64,000 nucleotides of DNA from Cucumis sativus (lineage: Eukaryota > Streptophyta > Magnoliopsida > Cucurbitales > Cucurbitaceae), in the NCBI RefSeq assembly GCF_000004075.3, contig NC_026657.2:28056408-28120407 (forward strand), written 5' to 3'. This document shows, one piece after another, positions 46,001-58,797 of the stretch. Made by a program: the position numbers and the translations under genes. The first letter of the stretch is position 1. Each line of letters opens with the position of its first letter. A model generated the notes under the pieces. That model made no database searches, was not told where the DNA came from, and was given only the letters and a program-made list of their open reading frames with translations.

Positions 46001-47685
46001 CAAAATAAAGTAGTATCTATACAAATATAAACATGTTTTTATAAAGGCAAAAGAAAGATAAAATTTTTACTAGGATCTAGGACCATAAACTAGCCAACTC
46101 AAAGTAGAAACCCAAAATATTGGGGAACTACTACTTAACTCTCTATACCACAACCAATAAATTTCATAACATAAATATGGAGAAAAAAAAATACTAAACT
46201 GTAAGAATCAATCGGTTCTAAGTATGAAGTTACATCCAGAAATTACATTCCTACAAAATCAAACAACTATAACTGTGCAACCCTTGGTTGGATCATATTT
46301 GTCTCCCAACCTAATTAGGCAAAAGAGATTGAATTAGGGGGAATAACAAAAGGAAAGAAAATCTGGAAGTAAAAAGACAAGAAGTACCATTCTTCATCCT
46401 TGTGAGAAAAAGGCTTGTTTATGTGTTGTAATATACTTTGACTTGTATTCTTGATATCTAAAATAAAAAATGAAGTTCCACATAACTAAAAAGATCAACA
46501 TACATGCTCTCAACTTCAACAACCAATATCTCATCTTCTTCAAGTTCTTGCAATAAATGGTGTGTATGTCATCAAGCCTTCTCTGAAATCACAAATTATC
46601 AACATTGCATTGAAAATTATAAAGTTAAAAGAACGAAGTTAGAAAACACAATTCAATAAAATTATGAGACAAAGCAATGCCATACTCTCTATTTACCATA
46701 AGACCAACTCATAACTATTGTTTTTACATATTCATACGATGAAGGTTCTGCACATATGTGTATAAAGAAAAGAAGAATTCACAACAGCATTCATCTAAGG
46801 TAAAAAGAGGGGGAAAAACCCAAATAAAAAATTGAAGAATGTGACAGCAAACAGAAACAAAATAAGTCACATTAAAGTTGAGAAGAGAGAGGTGAGAAGT
46901 GAAGAGAAAAATCAGAGGGTGAGGCTTTGTGTTGAAAGCTTCTATTTGAGAATGATTGTTAGTTTTTTTTTTCTTTCCCTTCTAACTTTTGCAGAGGGAA
47001 TCTCAACTTACCCCCAAAAGAAGAGAAAAGAGTGTGGGTCGGTCATCGGTCGGCTAAAGAAGACGTGGCCGGAGAATCGCGCGGCAGTGCAGCGGTTGGA
47101 ACGAAGGTTGCGCGGCTGGCTTCACGGCGGTTGTGAGCGGCGGACGTGGCAGTTACTGGTTCACACGGCGGCTCGGGCTTCGACGAAGACAGAACCGGCG
47201 ATGGAGACGGCAGATCGGCACGCGGGACGACTGCTGCAAGGTTGCTTCGCGAACTGGAGATGGAGACGGCAGATCGCGGGCTGCGGCGGGAAGAAAACGG
47301 AAGAGAAAGACGGCTGGCTGCGGCTGGGCTGTGGCGGGAAGGAAACGGAAGGGAAGGGAGAAGGAGACGGTGGGGTCGTCGCGGCGCACGGGAGGAAGGA
47401 GAAGAGGGGCGGCGGTTGCGGCTGGGGAGAAGGGGAAGGACGCACGGGGAGGAAGAAGGAAATAGGGAAAAGAAAGAAAAAGGAAAAAGAAAAGAAAAGG
47501 AAAAAGAAAAAAATTTTAACCCTAACATTCTATGACAGTTAATAACTGTCGCGAAAAGTGTTTTCCGAAAAATTCCGTCTTTTCCCGCCAAAAACGCGAA
47601 ATTTTATATTTCGTGACAGTTTTTTTTTCTTCCATTCATTTTTTGAGATATATAACTGTCATTGTAGGGTAGTTTTCTTCTAGTG
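43092..47685. mobile_element. Large CACTA element, 4,594 bp, no transposase seen, TSD CAA
   Basis: The left end is CACTAGTACAAAAGTGGG and the right end is the inverse of CACTAGAAGAAAACTACCC. The target duplication is CAA on both sides (43089-43091 and 47686-47688). Both subterminal regions are dense in GACAGTTATTTACTGTC, TGTCGCGA and GACGACAGTT phrases: about 43115-43700 on the left and 47530-47660 on the right. The middle is AT-rich with no TNP2/Transposase_21 motif, so it is non-autonomous. At 47040-47460 lies a very GC-rich, repeat-like block (GGAGACGGCAGATCG appears several times). Its long ORFs in several frames are composition effects and not called. Pieces of captured host DNA may lie in 44.0-46.8 kb, but I recognise none. 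Confidence 0.93.
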
Positions 47686-50479
47686 CAACGTAGATATTAA
47701 CAAATGATGAATAGAGGCGAACCACATCTAATTTTAGGGAGTTTTCTTTTCACTTATAATATGGAATGGCTCATAATACGTTACTGAATTATGAAAAAAT
47801 AAAAACAATTACTTAATGAGTTATTTAGTTTATTAGTTTTGTATTGTCATTTGGACATCCAAACTACAAAAATGATCTTCATATAGAAGTTGACATTGTG
47901 ATTAAATTAAAAGACAACCTTTCCTATATAACAGATTAATTTTCATATAGATATATACCTTGAGTGAGATTACTATTAATGAATTTTCTTATTTAAACAG
48001 TTAAGAATATAAAAGAATGTCTTAATACATATTCCTTTTACTTTTTCTTTATATATATTAACAACCAATAAATACATATCATTTAGAGCATCATTTTAAT
48101 TAAAAAATAAATAAAATAAACAAATAGAACTTAGAATTTGAATCTATTTGTGATATATGTGTCCTCCTTTTGATTCCTTGAGTTAGTGGAACTATTAAAA
48201 GGGTCATCTACCCTAATTTTGTTGAAAACTTTTTTCTTTCTTATTCTTTTCCAATATGCACAAATCTCTCATTTTGAAGTTGATGATATTATAATAGGTA
48301 TATTTTAATATTTTAAAAAATTCATATCGATTGAACTTTTGTATAACCTTCATGTTTTTTCTTAAAAAAATGTTTTCTTTTTCTTTCTAATTTCAAAAAT
48401 CTCCCTATTTAGTTTTTAATTAAAGAATTGAAAGGTTTGAGATAGACATTTTATGTACGTAATGAACTTAATCCGGAATGGAATATTTATAAAAATTATT
48501 GTAGGTTTACCTAAATAGTTTAAAACTCACCCCATTTTTCCAATTTTTTTAAAAACTTACTCCAATTATATAGTAAAGACCCGAAAAATGGGGTGTGATT
48601 TATTTGAGTTGATCCATTTAATTGTGTGAGGATATGGTCCACCACTCATGGGTATTAATCCCTCTTGGCCTATTATCAATTATTATTAAGTTGTCTTCTC
48701 TCAAAAAGTCATGACAAATATTCACTTTTTTTTTCCTATTATTTTATTATTTATTGTTTATTAATTTTATTTTTCCTCTCTATTGGTTCAACTTTAATTA
48801 TACTTTTATTTCTTTCATATTTTTAATCCTATCATCCAATCCCACTCTATCCAAAATCCAACTACCATATCAACTCATTTACAAAATAATAAATATATTT
48901 CACTTTTTACTTTTACTCATACCAACTTTATCATAATTTAGTTTCCCTACCCTTAATATTAGTCATTGTATTTTTATAAAATTAATACGAGCAATATTAA
49001 TTTAGTTTAAGGATTTTTTTAAAAGAATAGAACAAAAGGCAAACGTATTTATATAACAATTTTTAAAAAGCAAAAAGTTCCTCGGCCTACAGCAAGAAAT
49101 AACAAAAGTACCCTTGTGGTTATAATTGGTAATACAAACGTCAAAAAATGAATTTATACCAAGTCCTAAACGATCTTCTACCCTTGTACCCATGTATCCA
49201 ACCTAAACGATGTTATACCTTTGTACTCATTTTAAATGATCTTGTACCCAGTCGCGGATCTAAGCGACCTTGTACCAAATCTAAACAATCTATTTTGTGA
49301 TAGTGGTTTATCTGTGATAAACAGCTAATCGTTTAGATATTGATACATGATCGTCTAGATCAAGTACCAATATCTTTAGATTTTATACCAAGAAAAAAAG
49401 AGATGAGAAATGAAGAAGAGTGGAGAAATTATGGAAAAGGAAATGAAGAAACTGTAAATAAGAAGTGAAAATATGAAAAAGGAGAAGTAATAATATGAAG
49501 AAATTAGTAATATGAAAAAGGAGAAGAAAAATAACTACAAAATTCGTGCAATAATCAAAATTCAATAAAGTAAATATGAAATTTATGAAAAAGTAATTAG
49601 CTTTGTGATCTTTTATTAAATTGTTATAAGTTGTAAATATTTATTATTTTTAAAATGACGAAATTCAATTTAACTTCATAATAATTCTCATAGCATTCCA
49701 ATGGGAGGTTGGATCCATCACCTACAATCGTTTCAAAATGTAAGTCCTGATTTTAGTGCAAATATTAACTCATCTAACTTTCATAAATCAATAAATTCTT
49801 AAACTAATACATGTTTTAGTTTGAGAATTTAATTACAACCCAAACATTGATCTCTTAATTTGATAATGGTGTGATTTTTGTAAATTTTACTTGTTTCCTC
49901 TTTGCACTTCTTTTTACCATGGTTTCTATTTGTTTCTTAACAAAACATTTAAAGTTTGAGAAACAATTTCAAGAACAAAACCTACGTCTTTTGTTCATAT
50001 ATATATATATATATGTTACAAAGTGGTTTTTTTTTTCTTCTATCCATATAAAAACTTAAAAGGAAAACATATATATGGACACTTAATTAACTTAAAATAT
50101 TTTGTTCATATGTATGTAAACTAAATGTATTATTAAGTAAAAGTAGTTAATTAAATTACCTGGGTCACATCTTTTTGATAGGACATATTTCTTTCTTACA
50201 ACTTAGACGTTAATTTATTATACTAATTAAAAGAAACATGTAAAAACGAGTACGGTGGTAATTAGTATACCATGCCTATAAAATCATAGAGTTGATATCT
50301 TATTTCTATATTGGTACTTTGAATATTAATTTGAAATTGATAGTGCAGATAGGATGTGAATTAAATTGGGTTCAGTTTAACATAAGTGGAAAGTTTTTCA
50401 ATCAAGTTCCAATAAACGAATTGAAATCGAAAGTACAAATAATAGTAACTAAAATGGAAATTAAACATAAAATTTTGAA
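47686..50479. other. AT-rich spacer with an AAACGATC repeat block
   Basis: No gene seen. Holds a degenerate repeat block (49161-49385) and the 3' flank of the DUF946 gene. Confidence 0.5.
49161..49385. repeat. Degenerate tandem repeats of CTAAACGATCTTGTACC
   Basis: At least four diverged units: CCTAAACGATCTTCTACCC, CCTAAACGATGTTATACC, TTAAATGATCTTGTACCC and CTAAGCGACCTTGTACC. Inverted versions follow (ATCGTTTAGATATTG, GATCGTCTAGATC). It shares its core with the repeat at 19746-19990. Confidence 0.65.
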
Positions 50480-52162
50480 TTAGGGTTCGTCTCCATTCCA
50501 ACTGTTCTTCATTTTGGGTCCGGTAGGACCTTCTTCTCCACGAATTTCATCCGGCAATTTTTTTACAAATCCTCTGAATCCTTCCTTCAACCTCCCCGGC
50601 AGCAAATTCTCCACTTTTTCAATCTCCTCCACGATCGGATATTCAATTCTCGGCCCCCATTCCCTTGTGTAATTTACCCACGCCGGCTCCACTACCGCCC
50701 CCTCCAAATACTCCGCTCCAATTACCAAGTAATTTGTTCCGGTGTCAACCACCAATCCACTCTTTGCCGTCTCGTTACGAATTCCGATCTCTGCCGCGCC
50801 CTGCAACACCAGCCCAGGCTTCGAGTACGACGCATGGCCGTTCAACGACGAATAAGCCACCACTTTGTTCCCCTTCTCAAACCCTAGCGACGGCGGATCG
50901 ACCCACTCACCTTTACTATGCTGTGCGAAGTAAACTCGTCGGAGCTCCCCGGTGAAATTGCTTATTCGTAAAGTAATGTGCTCCCAGTCTCCTATGTGTT
51001 CACCAATCTTTGTGAATGGAATGTCGATTATTCCGACCTTTGCTGTCGCTGGTCCATTGAAGGGGAAGAAAATCCATGTTGCTATATCGGTGAAAGTTCC
51101 TCCGATCATCGGCTTCACATGGAGATAACCTCTACAGCTCTGTAAATCACCTTTTTTCAATTTCTCTTTTTCTTCCTCGTCGGTGGGAAGATTTAGCCAG
51201 AATTGTCCATCATTTGATCCCCCTTGAGGAAGATTCAAACCGTCCGGGTTGATCGGAACTGGATTTGACTCGTTGGATTTATCATACAACAGAGCCCCGT
51301 TGGAGAAAAACCAGTCCACTGACGACGGGAGATATTTTTCTTTTGGATGGAAGTAAATAATTGGAGAATAAGCTTGATATAAAGAATCAATTTGGGATAA
51401 ATCCGGCATAGCTGCAGAGATAGAATTCAAATTCTTCAAGCAGAACAACTGAGGTAAAGGAGAATTTCCCGTTGTTGGTGCCGGCAGAGCTAAAAAACCT
51501 CCGGTGGAAACTCCTGTCCCTGTAATTCCTCTGTTTTTGGGTCTGGAACTATAAATATTAAACCCATTTTCGTCTCTCGATTTCATGGGCCCCCAAATCC
51601 ATGCTTCATTCTCGCATTCCTCCGTCAATTCCGAACGAACACACCGGATTTTGTCAACAGAAGGTTTCTCCGGCGAGGCTGTGACGACGTGCCCAACAGC
51701 TCTGTATCCATCTGGCGGCGTCGGCGACCATATGTAGCCGTTACCGTCTCGCTTAATCTTCGATGACTCTGTGCTCCATACCAAAGTATAATCCACAGGC
51801 TTCTTTAAAGCGTCTTCCCCGTCAGACCCGTTATCTTTTCCGGCGAGAACAGATCCGAACAGAGCGTTTTTATTTGATTGACAAAAATAGCCCAAAACAA
51901 AGAATCCTTCCGGAAGTGAATTGGGTTCGAAGAATGTGGCTCCGAGATTGTCCGGGCCACCTTGACGAGCAGCCCAAATTTTGTTGAAAGAGGAAATTTG
52001 GCAGACATGGAGACCGCCGCCGAGGTCGATGGTGCCCGAAGCAAATCCTCCATTAACTGTGTTGGTTTCGGAATGGGTTGCTAGATGGGGGGAAGGGAAA
52101 GAGAATTTGGAATCGATGGGAAGGGTGGGAGGGGTTGAAGAAGAAGAAAGGCAGTTCCCCAT
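50480..52162 (-). CDS. DUF946 / Vps62-like protein, intronless copy
   Basis: Single exon, 560 residues, of the plant DUF946 family, also labelled Vps62 in domain databases; the biochemical role is unknown. The N-terminus MGNCLSSSS fits N-myristoylation (Gly2, Ser6) with Cys4 open to palmitoylation, which suggests membrane attachment. Conserved blocks: FNKIWAARQGGPDNLGATFF, WSPTPPDGYRAVGHVVT, KIRCVRSELT, SPIIYFHPKEKYLPSSVDWF, NGPATAKVGIIDIPF, IGEHIGDWEHITLRISNF, VYFAQHSKGEW, VAYSSLNGHASYSKPG and, near the end, WGPRIEYPI, GEEGPTGPK and NSWNGDEP. It is a tandem relative of the gene at 54243-57586, in the same direction and 2.1 kb away, but it lacks both introns of that copy at matching points. 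There is no frame break, and the GC content is like the other real genes. The start is certain from the parallel with the paralog. Confidence 0.93.
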   Translation of the reverse strand: MGNCLSSSSTPPTLPIDSKFSFPSPHLATHSETNTVNGGFASGTIDLGGGLHVCQISSFNKIWAARQGGPDNLGATFFEPNSLPEGFFVLGYFCQSNKNALFGSVLAGKDNGSDGEDALKKPVDYTLVWSTESSKIKRDGNGYIWSPTPPDGYRAVGHVVTASPEKPSVDKIRCVRSELTEECENEAWIWGPMKSRDENGFNIYSSRPKNRGITGTGVSTGGFLALPAPTTGNSPLPQLFCLKNLNSISAAMPDLSQIDSLYQAYSPIIYFHPKEKYLPSSVDWFFSNGALLYDKSNESNPVPINPDGLNLPQGGSNDGQFWLNLPTDEEEKEKLKKGDLQSCRGYLHVKPMIGGTFTDIATWIFFPFNGPATAKVGIIDIPFTKIGEHIGDWEHITLRISNFTGELRRVYFAQHSKGEWVDPPSLGFEKGNKVVAYSSLNGHASYSKPGLVLQGAAEIGIRNETAKSGLVVDTGTNYLVIGAEYLEGAVVEPAWVNYTREWGPRIEYPIVEEIEKVENLLPGRLKEGFRGFVKKLPDEIRGEEGPTGPKMKNSWNGDEP

Positions 52163-54242
52163 TAATGGCGGAAATTGGAGGTTGAAGGGAAGATTTTAGG
52201 ATTGGATTGGATTGAGGAGTGAGATAAATGAAGTGGAATTTTGAAGACTCTGTTTTGATGATGGTGAAGGCGTGCAAGGAACCTACCCCCCCACCCCCAC
52301 CTCCACATTTTTTTATTTTGTTTTGGGCAATCTTAGGAATTTGATTAAAAGAAAGTGAAGTTTATTGGGAAAACTTGCGTGTTGGAGAAATGAGAAAATG
52401 ATTAGAATCATTTAAAACATTCATCACATCTGCTTAAATATATATATATATACACATGTGTTCAATCCTTTGTTCCTCATAAATTTTAAAAGAATATTAC
52501 CTATGCTAATAATATTAATCTTCAAATCAAACCTTTCATTCTACCTAGAGTTAATAGTGATATTATGTTACGAAATTAGCAACAAAGCTATACAAAAATG
52601 TATAGACACCAACACATATATACTATAGGTAATGAAAGAACGATATTATCATAATGGCTTTAGAATACAAAAAGACGTCATTAGTTTAGAGAATTTATAT
52701 GTTGCACCTTTTTAAATCTTAGAGTCAAAATCATATATCTCATAAATAACTACATTTGCACGTTACAAGAATTGAATAGTTTTTAAGGACATTGCTCTCA
52801 AACTCCAACACAATGTGCCGCCCTTAGAGTCGACTTTCTGATTGGGAATAATGAATCAAGGCATAAACTCGTTTGTACTAAGTTGTTCGTAGCATGCATA
52901 ACAAATTTAAGATTCCAACTACCTATATGCTTACCAAATCTAAATTTAAAATGTAAAATTTCCAAGTGGGAAACTATATTAAAAAAATTAAAATTGTTAT
53001 TAAAATAAAAAACCTTATCAAATTTATATTTTAACCATCATTCAAATATTTCACATAAGAATCCCAACCATTAGTTTATAATTTAAGTCAATGAAATTTT
53101 GTGTGAGCTAGGAAAAAAATTCACTTAAAATCAAATTTGTCCACTTGCCTAATATTTCCCCCTCCAACTACCCTTATTTTGTTGTATTAGTATACTTAAT
53201 TAGAAAAGGGTAAACATAAAATTTAAATATTAAAGTTCGATCAAATGTGTGTATATTTTAGTATTGAGTCAAGTATGAAAGTTCGAGTTAATTATCACTA
53301 AACTAAGTTCACTTTTAAAATATATATTTTATTATAAAATTGAAGCAAAGAATAAAAAAAATTGTAAAAGAGATCGTTATATAAACCTACATAGTTCACT
53401 AATAATGGATTACTTACGTCTACAAGAAAGAGGAAAAAGAATATTATTAGAGAAAATGTTTCTTTTAATACAAACGATCCGTTAGAGATGTTATATATTG
53501 CACTTCTAAAGATATAATCGTAAATAACTATTAGTAATTTAGGTAGGTTGAATAGTGAGACCCGTTAATTGTTAACAAATAAAAGACATTTCCGACCTTT
53601 ATAATAAATTGATATATGTGCAATTACTAGGGAAAGAAAAATATCTTAATTTGGTGGATATGATCCAAACATATAAAAGAATACCGTTGAAAAATAATGT
53701 GAGGTGAGCTGTGATGATATGAACAGAAATTAATTGGGACAAAAAATATGCAAAATCTTCTTTCAATGATGTGTTCATAACATATTTAATGTTGGGAGCC
53801 AATTTTGTCTTCTTTTTTTAAAAAAAAAAAAAAAAAATTGCAAGGATATGATATTTAGTCTCTTTAGACTTTGGCATTTGTTCAATAATTCAAAATAGTA
53901 AATTACTTCAATTTGGAAAGGCTAACTTGAAAGGAAAATCTATTGCACTTATAGCTTTGCATTCATAGTTTTAGAGTTCAGTAGTAGTACTATCTCAATC
54001 TTAGCTCTGCTATCTTCACACTAATTTGATTACCCATACAACATTCTTCTTAACGATAATGGCGAACTTTCATTTACGTATTTTTATTTCATCTATTCCA
54101 TAACCAAAACAAGAGATGATACACTTACACTGTGATTTTGAATTAGAAAAAGAACATCCAAGAAGATTTACAATTCAAATTCACATTGAAAAGAAAAGAC
54201 ATTGAAAGGCATGGATGAATAGAAATTTAGGTGTTTTCTCTT
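52163..54242. other. Spacer between the DUF946 tandem genes
   Basis: Contains the promoter side of the intronless copy, including a C-rich run (about 52284-52305), a poly-A tract (about 53819-53837) and the 3' flank of the second copy. No other gene is seen, and no target duplication or poly-A tail clearly marks the intronless copy as a retrocopy. Confidence 0.5.
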
Positions 54243-57200
54243 TTAACTGCGTTCATCTCCGTTCCAACTATCCTTCAATTTAGGTCCTGTAGGTCCTTCT
54301 TGTCCAAGAATTTCATCCGGCAATCGGTTCATAAATTGCTTAAATGCTTCTTTCAATCTCCCCGGTAGCAATTTCTCTACCTTCTCCATTTCCTCTGCAA
54401 TTTGGTACTCTATTTTTGGCCCCCATTGCCGGAAATAGTTCAACCACGCCGGCTCCGTCACTGCCTCCTCCCTCAAATATTCTGTCGCTATCTCTACAGA
54501 GCTCGCTCCGGTGTCGAGTACCAACCCGCTTTTCGCCGTCTCATTCTTTAGCCCAATCTCTCCCCCACCTTGCATTACCTGTTCATTGTACCATTCAAAT
54601 GATTAATTAAAACTACTCTGTTTGATAATTATTTTGATCTATTTGAAAAAGTTTAAAATTACCAATCCAGGCTTTGAGTAGGACGCATGACCGTTCAACG
54701 ACGAGTAAGCCACCACTTTGTTCCCCTTTTCAAACTCAAGCGACGATGCGTCAATCCACTCTCCTTTACTGTGCTGAGCAAAGTAAACCTTCCACAGCTC
54801 TCCCGTGAAATTACTAATACGTAGTGTTATATGCTCCCAATCGCCGACGTGTTCACCTATCTTCCTGAACGGAATGTCGATTATTCCAACCTTCGCCGTT
54901 GCTGGCCCGTTGAATGGAAAAAATATCCATATTGTTATGTCCGTGAAAGTCCCTCCGATCATTGGCTTAATCTGGAGATAAACTTGGCAGCTCTGTAAAT
55001 CGCCATGTTTCACCTTCTCTTTTGCTCCGCCATCGATGGGAAGATCCAGCCAGAACCCTCCATCGTTTTGGCCGCCCTGTGGGAGGTTTGTTCCATTTGG
55101 GTCGATCGGAACGGGTTTTGACTCAACGGATTTGTTGTAAAGCAGAGCACCGTTGGAGAAATACCAGTTCACCGACGACGGCAGAAACTTCTCCTTGGGA
55201 TGAAAGTAAATCAACGGCGCGTAAGCTCGAAAAAGAGTGGAGATCTGAGAAACATCTGGCATTGCTGCAGAAATTGAAGCGGAGTTTCTTAAACAGAGCA
55301 ATGGCAGAGGGGAATTTGTAGCCGGCAAGGCGACGAATGTTCCGACGGAAACTCCCGCTGCCGTGATATCTCTTCTTGTGGGTCTGAAACTGAATATATT
55401 AAACCCATTTTCGTCGATTGAATCTTTGAGTCCCCAAATCCATGTCTCCTTCTCGGATTGCTCTGTTAAATCTGCACGGACGCATCGAACTCTGTCGACG
55501 GAGGGCTTTACCGACGAAGTGGTGACAACGTGGCCGACAGCTCTGTAACCGTCTGGCGGTGTCGGGGACCAGATGTAGCCGTCGGTGTCGCGTTTGATGT
55601 TGGATTTTTCGCTGGTCCATACGAGGGTGAAGTCGACGGGCTTCTTGAGGGCGTCACCAGCAAGAGAGTCGTCTCTTCCAACGAGAATTCGGGCAAAGAA
55701 GGGCTTGTTGTTGGGTTGACAATAATGGCCAAGAGAGAAGAAGCCTTGGGGAAGAGGAGAGGGCTCGAAGAATGTGGCTCCGAGGTTGCTTGGACCGCCG
55801 TCGTGGGTGGTCCAGATTTTGTTGAAGGATGAAATCAGGCGAATTTTCAGTCCGCCGCCGAGGTCGATGACGCCTCCGGCGAAGGCACTTTTGCCTGCAA
55901 ATTGTGTTACATTGATTTATTAAAGAATACATATTCAATAAGTATTTGAACTTTCAATAACTAGCCGTTATTTAAAACTATTAATTTAAATATATTTTGT
56001 TGAAATTTATTCTAATTAATTAAATTTTAAAATCAAGTTTTTTCCTAATAATTGTTTCTTTAGTACGACAATTCACTTCTAAAATAAAATATTATGCTAA
56101 TGGCTAAATACATTTTAGTAAAATTTTAATTATTCTTTAAACAATTTCAATTCATTTTAATTATTCTTTAAATAATTTCAATTCATTTTAATTGTGTATA
56201 ACCAAATCTTACATTTATTTAAGATATAATAACTAAATTTAAGATTTATTTTAAAATATACGAAAGACTAAATTTTACTAATAATATTATTTAAATTGTT
56301 ACATTAAATTAGATGGACCAAAATGATTATTTACTATAATATATGGTTTAAAAAAGTAACCGTATACAAATTAAAATTAAAATTGTGAGTAGTTATTAAT
56401 ATATACATTAATATAATTTTTTCTACTCTCATCCCATTTCTTAGTATAATATAAGGTATGAAACTATGCTTGTGTTGACACTCTTTCTTACCTTCCAAAT
56501 TAAAAACTTCTAAAAATAAATTTCTGTATTATCAATTTTTTAAGGTGTGTTTTATATTCTAGTCAAATTATTACATTATGTGTCTACACATATATTCAAG
56601 TTTGTTGGTTGAATAAATGAATGAGATAACAAATAAAACAAGTTTACATATATATATATGTAATCAAAAGTTAAATAATATACATTTGTATAAAAGGTAA
56701 TTGGAGTTGATATGATTTGAAAACTCTTAAAAAGTTAAAATTTGATGCTTAAGTCTTTCATTAGTTTCAATATTATTTATTTATTTATCTTTGCATATAT
56801 TTTTTCATACTGTTTTGTTTTGATTATATATATTTAAGGATATACAAGTTCAATGACATGTGTGGATGGAAATATATTCAAACCTCTAACACATTAAGAT
56901 CAATGATATATGTTTAAATCAAACCACGTTTTAAGCTTGACATAATCGAGATTAACACTGTTTTTTATATGCCAAAAGTCAAAAGTAAAAATAGTATATT
57001 AATTACTTCTACAACATGACAATTATTTCTTGCCCTTTCCAACTAATATCCAATAGTCATTGATGAAGTTTCCAACCTTTCAACTTCCAACTTCCCCCTT
57101 CCTAAAAGCAAGAAAAGTATCAATTTTCTCTCACCAAACCAAACTTTCACCCTTTATCCCAAATTGAGTTGAACCTCAAGATCGTTTTTTAGGTTATGTA

Positions 57201-57586
57201 TGTAAAATGCTCAGTTCAGTTTGATTATCTTAAAAAGCCAGAATCAAACCCAAAACCATTTAAACCAAATGGTTTCAACTGGAACTGACGAGCAATTTCA
57301 ATTAACTTAAAACGGTTTTTCAGTTTTTCGATTTTATCCTTGAACCTTAATTTAGATGTGTTTCAAACTAACCCTTTAGAGGATGTAAGTATTTTAGAAA
57401 TATTTTTATTCTTTAAATGTGATAAGATTAAGAGTACACGAAAGGAGGGAAAAGAGGGAGAGAGAGAGAGAGACAGTAAGAGAGAATCAAACCTTGTGGA
57501 AAAGGTGGAAGTGGAGAAGGAAAGTTGAAGGTGGTATTAATGGGCAAAGCTTGGTTTTGGTTCTTCTTCGATCCATTATTTCCCAT
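54243..57586 (-). CDS. DUF946 / Vps62-like protein, three-exon copy
   Basis: Exons 57586-57493, 55894-54663 and 54578-54243 (all GT-AG) give 553 residues. Exon 1 encodes MGNNGSKKNQNQALPINTTF, then NFPSPLPPFPQ. Its LPIN..F.FPSP pattern parallels LPIDSKFSFPSP of the neighbouring copy, which fixes this start 1.6 kb upstream of the main exon. Gly2 and Ser6 keep the myristoylation pattern, but position 4 is Asn and not Cys, so palmitoylation is not expected; a basic KK follows. The main exon has VIDLGGGLKIRLISSFNKIW, DGYIWSPTPPDGYRAVGHVV, APLIYFHPKEKFLPSSVNWY, GPATAKVGIIDIPF and HASYSKPGL. The last exon starts VMQGGGEIGLKNETAKSG and ends in SWNGDERS. The introns are 1,598 and 84 bp. The gene looks intact. 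Exon 1 rests on splice logic and the paralog, so it is slightly less sure than the rest. Confidence 0.9.
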
Positions 57587-58627
57587 TATTTCTCTAAACT
57601 TTAGTGCCTTTCACTATATGGCTTATCAAAAGGGAAAAAGAAAAGGAAAGATGTAGTTAAGAGAAAAGAGATGGAAATTTAGGGTATATATGGTTTTGAA
57701 GAAATAATTTGTAGGCCAAACGTATAGCACACACACATATATATAAACAAAATCTTTGTATTATTGTCAATGGAAATGCTTTGCACAAACCTTTGACTTC
57801 TCTTTCACAACAAGTTGAGACCTTCCTCTTGCTTTCTTCTTTCATCTTCCCTTTTATTTTCCCTTTATTTTATTTTTGAAACCAATATTATATTTCTTTT
57901 TAACATGAGTTTTATAATGTTATTTGATTAATAACCATGATTATCATTTATCATTAATCAATTAACATTATAATACCATTTCTTAGCCTTTACTATCCAT
58001 CTTTTTTTCTTGTGATTAACTATAAATACATATGAAGTGTCAATTATTTTGTAAAAATTTTCTGCTATATATAATATTTATTTGAATTAAGAAATGGAAA
58101 ATAAATTTTAATAATTAATTGTGCTCGTGTTTCACAAGGATGTAGTTTTTTCTTTTGGTTTTCATTTATTGTTAATGTGTGTGTACAAATATAGAGTTTG
58201 GTCACAATACAATATATATGTTATATTATATAATTTGGCATCCCATTCATGTGCTATTTTCTAAGCAAGAATATTCCTTCTCAAATTGCATTTAGTAATG
58301 TGAATAAAAAATGCATCCTAACGTCTGTCTTTAAAAATATTAGGGAACAAATGGTTTTTTTTTTTTTTTGTTTTTAAAAAAGAAGTTTTATGATTAAAAC
58401 AAAATATCTAATTTTTGGTGCAATTTTCATGTATTTAATATTGTAACAATTGTCCAAGAAGGATGAGTTTGAATATTTGTAGTTGTATTTTATATGTATG
58501 TTTTAATGACTATTTCTTTTGAGTTTTATATGAATGTATAAATATACGACCATTTATTTTAATTTCTTCTCTTTTTCTTCCATATAAAATAGATTGATTT
58601 TGGTCAATTTGAAACATAATAAAATAT

Positions 58628-58797
58628 GAGAAAGATGGAAGGAAAAGAAGAGCTGAAACAAAAATAGAAAAAAAGAAGAGAAGAACAAAAGGTAGGAAAA
58701 CAAAAAGGACGAAGAAAACAAGAGAAAAAGAAGGGAGAAGGAAGAAAGAAGAAAGAAGAAGAAGAGTCATGAGGATTGAGGATTGAGGATTGAGGAA
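58628..58797. repeat. Purine-rich tract with three tandem GAGGATTGA units
   Basis: About 170 bp, almost all A and G on the plus strand, ending in three direct copies of GAGGATTGA (from 58771). The minus-strand ORF across it is low complexity. Confidence 0.8.

Noticed and set aside
47043-47591. Long overlapping ORFs on both strands (up to 236 codons) in the GC-rich block
   Set aside because: They are open in several frames at once because of GC-rich, repetitive composition inside a CACTA element. The predicted proteins are low complexity and match no family I know.
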